Origin: Nitrospinaceae bacterium
GTDB taxonomy: Bacteria; Nitrospinota; Nitrospinia; Nitrospinales; VA-1
Assembly (NCBI GenBank): GCA_029261675.1
Contig: JAJDBA010000124.1
Span: forward strand, 1-17,450
Direction: 5' to 3'
Length of the DNA stretch: 17,450 bases
Shown here piece by piece: positions 12,490 to 17,450 of this stretch. The translations under genes were made by a program, and so were the position numbers. Each line of letters opens with the position of its first letter. The first letter of the stretch is position 1. The notes under the pieces were generated by a model. It ran no database searches and had not been told where the DNA came from. It worked only from the letters and a program-made list of their open reading frames with translations.

Positions 12490-13275
12490 TCAAACTTGTA
12501 CGGCCTCAGAGTCTTCTTTGGCGGGTACTAATAATTTATGCCAGTTATTCTTTTCCCAGTTACGGGCATCTTTAAATTTTTGATATTCTTTTTCCTTCTT
12601 TTTGAATTCGGGATGATGACTCTGCCAAGATCCATTTTTCTTATAAGGAGGCACAAACTGATGGCACATTTCGTGATAAAGGGTCAATTCCAGAACATAG
12701 ATCGGAACAAAGTCTTGCTTCAAACGCGGATGAATACGAATGAGTTTTTTATTTTCATCGTAAGACCCGTAACGAAAACCACTCTTATTCTGGGTTTTTA
12801 CATCGCGCCCCCATTTAACCGTGGCTTTAATTTTGTCATCAAAATATTCCCGGTTGAGTCTATCAAACATCGCATCGATATCTCGACCTTCTTCCTGCGA
12901 AAGGGGTTCGAAAAAATCAGATTCAATATCTTCTAATTCCCGACCTTCTATAAAATCTTTGATCAATTCTTTCACTGATTCGGGCGTCTCATTTTCTTTC
13001 TTAACCTTGCTCAATACTTTCTGAGTCAGGTTTTCCAACACCAACGACTGAGGTTGCTCGAATTCATCAAAATAATTTTCGTTGAACACTTCAATTTTAA
13101 CAATTGGAGCATCAGGACTGACCCGCAACTGACCGACATATTCCATGCCATTTTTCTTAAGAATGAACATTCGGGTCAACGACTCTTGGGTGCCATTGCG
13201 ATTTGCGCCTAGAGATAAAGTCCCTATATTGAATATTTTTAAGAGATTTTGAACAGGTATTCGTTTTTGATTCAT
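12490..13275 (-). CDS. SprT-like zinc metallopeptidase domain protein
   Basis: 261 residues. The C-terminal half is a SprT/YgjP-like domain: MFDRLNREYFDDKIKATVKW opens it, HEMCHQF (201-207) is the HExxH zinc and catalytic motif, and HHPEF (220-224) gives the third zinc ligand, followed by a helix (KKKEKEYQKFKDA). The zinc-ribbon of full SprT proteins is missing. The N-terminal 90 residues form a separate beta-rich domain (SLTRMFILKKNGMEYVGQL) that I do not recognise, joined by an acidic linker (EDIESDFFEPLSQEEGRD). Related proteins are peptidases or DNA-protein crosslink repair enzymes; no substrate can be named. It lies upstream of the P-II gene on the same strand with a 50-nt gap, so co-transcription is possible. 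Confidence 0.8.
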   Translation of the reverse strand: MNQKRIPVQNLLKIFNIGTLSLGANRNGTQESLTRMFILKKNGMEYVGQLRVSPDAPIVKIEVFNENYFDEFEQPQSLVLENLTQKVLSKVKKENETPESVKELIKDFIEGRELEDIESDFFEPLSQEEGRDIDAMFDRLNREYFDDKIKATVKWGRDVKTQNKSGFRYGSYDENKKLIRIHPRLKQDFVPIYVLELTLYHEMCHQFVPPYKKNGSWQSHHPEFKKKEKEYQKFKDARNWEKNNWHKLLVPAKEDSEAVQV

Positions 13276-13390
13276 CAGGTATGCCGTGAGAAGAGTTAGG
13301 AAGTTTCAAAACAGCTAAACTGCTTGAAATACTACCCTAGGAAAACAAAAAAATCCATTTAAATTAATCGTTTAGGGGAACCGTAAAACC

Positions 13391-13417
13391 TTTACAAAAT
13401 TTTTTATTTTCGATACT
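13391..13417 (+). promoter_or_regulatory. Candidate promoter of the esterase-mutS2 pair
   Basis: TTTACA (13391-13396) and GATACT (13412-13417) are 15 bp apart, slightly short, with a T-rich spacer. If used, transcription starts within a few bases of the ATG at 13427, giving a nearly leaderless mRNA. This would agree with the lack of a Shine-Dalgarno sequence there. Confidence 0.35.
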
Positions 13418-13426
13418 GTGGTAGTT

Positions 13427-14740
13427 ATGAAACTTCTAATTTTATTGATGATGTTACTGGTCTCTTGCTCACCGGGAATGGATCGAATTCCAGATAACCA
13501 CGATCTCAAGGCAGATATTGACCTTTTTTTATCGACAACCGACTCCGATGTCGAAGTGAAAATACTGCAACGCTTAAAAAGCGCAAAGATCTCTCACGAA
13601 TCGGTGAAAGGCCTCCTCCGACAGCGAAAAAATTCTGCACATGAAAAACGCGGACTACAAACTGGATTAAAATTTAAAAATAATGGCAAAGAGTATTCGT
13701 ATGCGTTGTATCACCCGGAAAATACAGATACCCCTTTACCTATGGTTATTGTCTTGCACGGCATGGGAGGCAACGGTAACACCACGGCTTCTAAGTGGGC
13801 CGAACGACTAAACAAAGAATTTATTGTGGTATGCCCATCTTATCCCATGGGCGCATGGTGGTCACGTCCAGCCGAGGATATGGTTTTAGCATTAATGGAT
13901 CATACCCAATCCATCTACAACGTCGATTCCGATCGAGTCTTTCTGGCTGGATTATCCAATGGTGCCATTGGTACCTATACTCTTGGAATGTTTTATCCAG
14001 ATCGGTTTGCCGGACTGATACCTATTGCCGGAAGTATCACTCCGCGGTTTATGAACTTCCTCATTAATCTGAGGAACACTCCAATCTATATGATTCAGGG
14101 AGCGCATGACCCCATTTTCCCAATAAAGCTAAGTCGCCGGGTGAACCAGATTCTCTCGGATATGAAATATCCCGTCGTCTATCGTGAGCATGGAGAAAAA
14201 GGCATGGCTCATGGGGGGCATTTCCTTCCTGAAAATGAAATACCCGATTTACTGGAGTGGATTAAAAAGCAAAAAAGAGTTTCGAATCCCGATGTGGTGA
14301 GAATGACCCGGGAAAACAATCATCTTGGTGCAATACACTGGGCGCGTCTGAGTAAGGGAAAAAATCTTGCTTCCCTTGAACTCCCCGGACCAGAAAGCCC
14401 AAGGCCAAACAATCAGAACGGCAAAATTGCCACTCTCTTTGCATTTCGAAAAGGCGACAATCTGTTTGAGGTGATGGGAGAAAATTTGGTTGAGTATGAT
14501 CTTTTTTTTAATACTGAAACCGTAGACTTCAGTAAAACGGTCACCATCACCACACAAAAAATACAAAACCAAAACAACAAACTAATTGCCGGCGAAAAAA
14601 AGATCAGCTATCAAAAGAAAATTATAAAAGATCTCGCGGTTTTGCTTTATGGGTATAAACAACTTCGCGACCCAAACCAACTTTACGATGCGAAGGTCAA
14701 CATTCTTCTAGAAACCACTCTAGTTCAATCTTGGCCATGA
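13427..14740 (+). CDS. Alpha/beta-hydrolase lipoprotein, feruloyl esterase/PHB depolymerase-like
   Basis: 437 residues. The N-terminus is a lipoprotein signal peptide (MKLLILLMMLLVSC) with lipobox LVSC and acylation at Cys14, so the protein sits on a membrane facing the periplasm. A charged helical stretch (about 25-75) leads to an esterase domain. This has the oxyanion turn HGMGG (His111), the nucleophile elbow GLSNGA (Ser177), a candidate acid in GAHDPIFP (Asp228) and a catalytic His in MAHGGHFLPE (His262 or 265). The layout resembles feruloyl-esterase and polyhydroxybutyrate-depolymerase-type hydrolases; substrate unknown. The last 150 residues are a beta-rich part I do not recognise. I prefer the ATG at 13427 over a GTG at 13418 because it begins the signal peptide cleanly. 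Its stop overlaps the mutS2 start. Confidence 0.8.
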   Translation: MKLLILLMMLLVSCSPGMDRIPDNHDLKADIDLFLSTTDSDVEVKILQRLKSAKISHESVKGLLRQRKNSAHEKRGLQTGLKFKNNGKEYSYALYHPENTDTPLPMVIVLHGMGGNGNTTASKWAERLNKEFIVVCPSYPMGAWWSRPAEDMVLALMDHTQSIYNVDSDRVFLAGLSNGAIGTYTLGMFYPDRFAGLIPIAGSITPRFMNFLINLRNTPIYMIQGAHDPIFPIKLSRRVNQILSDMKYPVVYREHGEKGMAHGGHFLPENEIPDLLEWIKKQKRVSNPDVVRMTRENNHLGAIHWARLSKGKNLASLELPGPESPRPNNQNGKIATLFAFRKGDNLFEVMGENLVEYDLFFNTETVDFSKTVTITTQKIQNQNNKLIAGEKKISYQKKIIKDLAVLLYGYKQLRDPNQLYDAKVNILLETTLVQSWP

Positions 14741-17094
14741 GAGAGACGCCTCTTTTAATAAAGTCGATGAAGCTCCTGGGTTGGGAGCGAATCACCGCAG
14801 CCCTAGCCAACCACACTTGCTCGCCTTACACCCACGATTATTGCCTGCAATTAAAACCCGAAACAGACTTTGAAATAGCCCAAAAGCGACTAGACGAAAC
14901 GGCTGAGATGATGGCCTTGTTGGATTCTCTCGAATCCTTCCCCATGGATCGTTTTGAAAACATCCATCCTATTTTCAAAGATGTAGACGAGCAACGCACG
15001 ATTGACCCAGGTCAATGCCTCATCATTATGAAACTGCTTAGGCTTTGCAGGAACCTTTGCAAAGATCTTGATAAAAAGGAAGCCTTTCCCAATATCCAAG
15101 GCTGGCTGTCACAACTGGATCCTTTGAAGGAGTTTCTTGATGACTTGATCCGCTGCATAGACGATGAAGGCAATATAAAAGAAAACGCCACACCGGAATT
15201 GAAACAAGCATTTCGAGATATCGAAGCCGCTCGCCACAAGCTCGAAGAAAAAATCCGCAAGCTCTTTTCCAGTACAACCGTAAAAGAAGCTTTGCAGGAC
15301 TCCTATATCACCGAACGGCAGGAAAGAATGGTAATCCCAGTCCGAGCGGAATTTAAATCGAAGGTAGATGGAATCGTCCATGACATCTCAGGAACAGGCC
15401 AAACACTTTTTATAGAACCTGCATCTATCGTTCCCCTCAACAATCAATTGAAAATCGCGCGGTTGAAAGTGGCACAAGAAAAAGCTCGAGTTTTACAGTC
15501 TCTTGCAATGCAAACTCACGAGCACAAAGATTCTCTGCAAACAAACATGAAGAACCTGGCAACTCTTGACCTTATATACGCCAAGGCCCGCCTGGCGAAA
15601 TTCATGGATGCTGTAAATTGCCCGATGAACCTGCAATCCAAAATGCAGTTAAAGGAAGCGCGCAATCCTGAACTAACACTCGATGGTGAAGCAGTCATCC
15701 CCAATTCCATTGAATGGGAAGATTCAACAAAAGTTGTCATTATCTCTGGCCCCAACACAGGTGGTAAAACAGTAACATTAAAAACTTTGGGTTTGCTGTC
15801 ACTAATGGTGAGGGCTGGACTTTTTCTACCCGTGGAAAGAAAATCTCAGATCCCGTTTTTCCCTGAAATCTATTCAGACATTGGCGATGATCAAAATATT
15901 CAATTAAAGCTATCTACATTTTCCGGTCACTTGGAAAAAATCATTCGTATTATTGACAATGCCACTTCGGGATCTTTGGTACTTCTGGATGAGTTGGGAA
16001 TAGCCACCGACCCCAACGAGGGAGCCGCTCTCGCAGAATCGATTCTCCTAGAATTAAAACGAAAGAATGTAATGACGTTGGTCTCAACGCATTATTTTTC
16101 CCTTAAAATTCTGGCGCAGACCCAAGAAGGTTTCCTCAATGCCTGTACTGAATTTGATATAGACACAATCAGCCCCACTTATCGCTTGATATTTGGTGCT
16201 CCCGGTCAAAGTGCAGCACTCGACACCGCTGAACGGCTGGGATTACAACAAAGTATCATTGATCACGCACGCAGCTTATATCAAGCTAAAGATAAGCGTG
16301 CTGAAAACCTATTGGAAGACCTGACCCGACAACGCTTGCAAATGCATCAAGACCAGGAAAAAATCAAGCAACTCAAAGCAGAAGTTGAACAACTGAACCG
16401 GGAACAGAATAGAATCACTCAAAGCCTTCGTGAAGAAGAAAAGGATTTCCAGAAGAATAAAAAGAAAAAATTACAATTAGAAGTGCGCGCCGGAAAAACA
16501 GAAATTCAGAACTTGATTCAAGAGATCAAAGGAGAAAAAAGCTTACCCAAAATACGCAAGGTAGAAAAGAAAATTCAAGAGATTGGCAAGGCTCCGCTGA
16601 CATCCGACTACAATCTGGAAGAATGGAGTCTCAGTTCAGATGAATTAAAAACGGGGGATACAATATTGCTTATAAATCTGGGCGCAACGGCAACGCTTCT
16701 TGAATCTCCCTCAGGAAAGAAAAAGGCAAGAGTCCGCATGGGAAACATAACCACCGTTGTTGACACATCTTCAATACGCGGTAACCCACGACGGAAAGGC
16801 AATCCCAAGCAAGAAAGTAAAAAAGTTTCGATGAATATCGAAGCCGAGTCACAAGGTGGTTCTTCCTGCGACCTCAGAGGCTTGAATTCTGAAGATGCGG
16901 AAATAAAAATGGAGGCTTTCATCAGTCGCGCAATCGTAACCAAAGCGTCCCGGGTAACAATCATTCACGGACATGGAATGGGTACAATAAAAGCTCTCGT
17001 CAAAAATTATCTGGAAAAAGCAGGCCTCTGCAAACAATTTTCTCCGGGCAGACGCGAAGAAGGTGGCACCGGCGTTACCGTTGTGGAGTTTTAA
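14737..17094 (+). CDS. mutS2: MutS2 ATPase/nuclease
   Basis: 785 residues, family length. MutS2 proteins act on branched DNA in recombination control and, in Bacillus, rescue collided ribosomes. In order: MutS core and clamp helices (1-300); the ATPase with Walker A GPNTGGKT (near 339-346) and Walker B LVLLDELG (near 414-421) followed by TDPNEGAALAESIL and STHYFSLK; a long charged coiled coil (about 515-620); a KOW-like strand region (LKTGDTILLINLGATATLLE); and a C-terminal Smr domain (about 710-785) with DLRG and HGHGMGTIK. The mismatch-recognition domain of MutS1 is absent, which separates it from MutS. The ATG at 14737 overlaps the esterase stop (ATGA); a TTG at 14731 is the alternative. 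The stop codon overlaps that of the convergent glycosylase gene. Confidence 0.95.
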   Translation: MRETPLLIKSMKLLGWERITAALANHTCSPYTHDYCLQLKPETDFEIAQKRLDETAEMMALLDSLESFPMDRFENIHPIFKDVDEQRTIDPGQCLIIMKLLRLCRNLCKDLDKKEAFPNIQGWLSQLDPLKEFLDDLIRCIDDEGNIKENATPELKQAFRDIEAARHKLEEKIRKLFSSTTVKEALQDSYITERQERMVIPVRAEFKSKVDGIVHDISGTGQTLFIEPASIVPLNNQLKIARLKVAQEKARVLQSLAMQTHEHKDSLQTNMKNLATLDLIYAKARLAKFMDAVNCPMNLQSKMQLKEARNPELTLDGEAVIPNSIEWEDSTKVVIISGPNTGGKTVTLKTLGLLSLMVRAGLFLPVERKSQIPFFPEIYSDIGDDQNIQLKLSTFSGHLEKIIRIIDNATSGSLVLLDELGIATDPNEGAALAESILLELKRKNVMTLVSTHYFSLKILAQTQEGFLNACTEFDIDTISPTYRLIFGAPGQSAALDTAERLGLQQSIIDHARSLYQAKDKRAENLLEDLTRQRLQMHQDQEKIKQLKAEVEQLNREQNRITQSLREEEKDFQKNKKKKLQLEVRAGKTEIQNLIQEIKGEKSLPKIRKVEKKIQEIGKAPLTSDYNLEEWSLSSDELKTGDTILLINLGATATLLESPSGKKKARVRMGNITTVVDTSSIRGNPRRKGNPKQESKKVSMNIEAESQGGSSCDLRGLNSEDAEIKMEAFISRAIVTKASRVTIIHGHGMGTIKALVKNYLEKAGLCKQFSPGRREEGGTGVTVVEF

Positions 17095-17450
17095 TCTTCA
17101 AGCAATCCTTTTATCTTTTTTTTCAATTTCGGCACCAGCTTTTCTTCAAACCACGGGTTTTTCTTAAGCCAGATATTATTACGGGGCGAGGGGTGCGGCA
17201 AAACAAAGAATTCCGGCTGAAATTCTTGCCAATTTTTCACCGTTTCAGTCAAAGTAGCTTTTTTGCCTGTTTGAAGAAACCAGGCTTGAGCATATTGGCC
17301 TATTAAAAGAGTAAGCCGCCTTTTGGGAATCTTCTCGAGAATGGGTTGCATCCATGTTTCTGCACATTTGGGCGGAGGCGGCAGGTCACCCGACTTACCT
17401 TTTCCGGGATAACAAAATGCCATAGGTACAATGGAAAAATATTTCGTATC
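17091..17450 (-). CDS. Uracil-DNA glycosylase family protein, 5' end outside the window
   Basis: The frame is open to the right edge and the residues before the first ATG (DTKYFSIVP) continue the family pattern, so the start lies outside. The visible 119 residues match the C-terminal half of a family of iron-sulfur-lacking uracil-DNA-glycosylase-fold proteins: VPMAFCYPGKGKSGDLPPPP, the strand RLTLLIGQYAQAWFL, and LPHPSPRNNIWLKKNPWFEE, where HPSPRN corresponds to the second active-site loop of the superfamily. It probably removes uracil or related bases from DNA, although activity of this subgroup is not established by sequence. Its TAA overlaps the TAA of mutS2 in the palindrome TTAA, and no terminator lies between the convergent genes. 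Confidence 0.85.
   Translation of the reverse strand, partial: DTKYFSIVPMAFCYPGKGKSGDLPPPPKCAETWMQPILEKIPKRRLTLLIGQYAQAWFLQTGKKATLTETVKNWQEFQPEFFVLPHPSPRNNIWLKKNPWFEEKLVPKLKKKIKGLLED

Overview
The window reads as ordinary bacterial chromosome, with AT-moderate, densely packed genes, many 4-nt stop/start overlaps, and one repeat-rich accessory stretch. A Gram-negative, probably redox-versatile lineage fits: there is a periplasm-type lipoprotein signal, a NapG/MauM-like iron-sulfur protein, a cobalamin-binding radical SAM enzyme, LarE, MutS2 and a candidate sigma-54 promoter. Nitrospinota or a deltaproteobacterial-type lineage is my guess from gene content; nothing seen here proves it.

Layout. 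1-716: 3' part of a methyltransferase-like gene (+). 717-3191: accessory stretch. It holds dispersed palindromic repeats, a HEPN-type gene whose natural start appears cut off by an in-frame stop, a hicAB toxin-antitoxin pair (-) and a RelE/ParE-type toxin with a ribbon-helix-helix antitoxin (-). 3192-5003: a cobalamin-binding radical SAM gene (-). 5265-7109: an unrecognised 166-aa protein followed by a four-cluster ferredoxin with a long acidic N-terminal extension (+). 7229-9004: aspS (+). 9005-9346: a non-coding stretch with a sigma-54-like promoter and a strong intrinsic terminator, a candidate small RNA or attenuated leader. 9347-10395: larE overlapping a small two-helix membrane protein gene (+). 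10538-13275: a minus-strand cluster, in transcription order SprT-like metallopeptidase, atypical P-II protein, yggS, proC. 13427-17094: a lipoprotein esterase-like gene overlapping mutS2 (+). 17091-17450: 3' part of a uracil-DNA glycosylase family gene (-), whose stop codon overlaps that of mutS2.

The most interesting signal is a dispersed element of roughly 50-80 nt that I see four times, at 1662-1738, 2436-2483, 3113-3191 and 10416-10466. Every copy lies just 3' of a stop codon and in the same orientation relative to the gene it follows. Three copies carry a short hairpin against the stop codon; its stem is preserved although the bases differ. Three consecutive minus-strand units (hicAB, the RelE/ParE pair, the radical SAM gene) each end in one copy, giving a cassette-like look without recognisable integron attC ends.

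Functional links. The atypical P-II lacks both Tyr51 and Gln39 and overlaps yggS, the homologue of cyanobacterial pipY, which belongs to the P-II network there. With proC this forms a plausible nitrogen/PLP/proline unit. The 166-aa protein and the ferredoxin probably act together in electron transfer, but their partner enzyme is not in the window.
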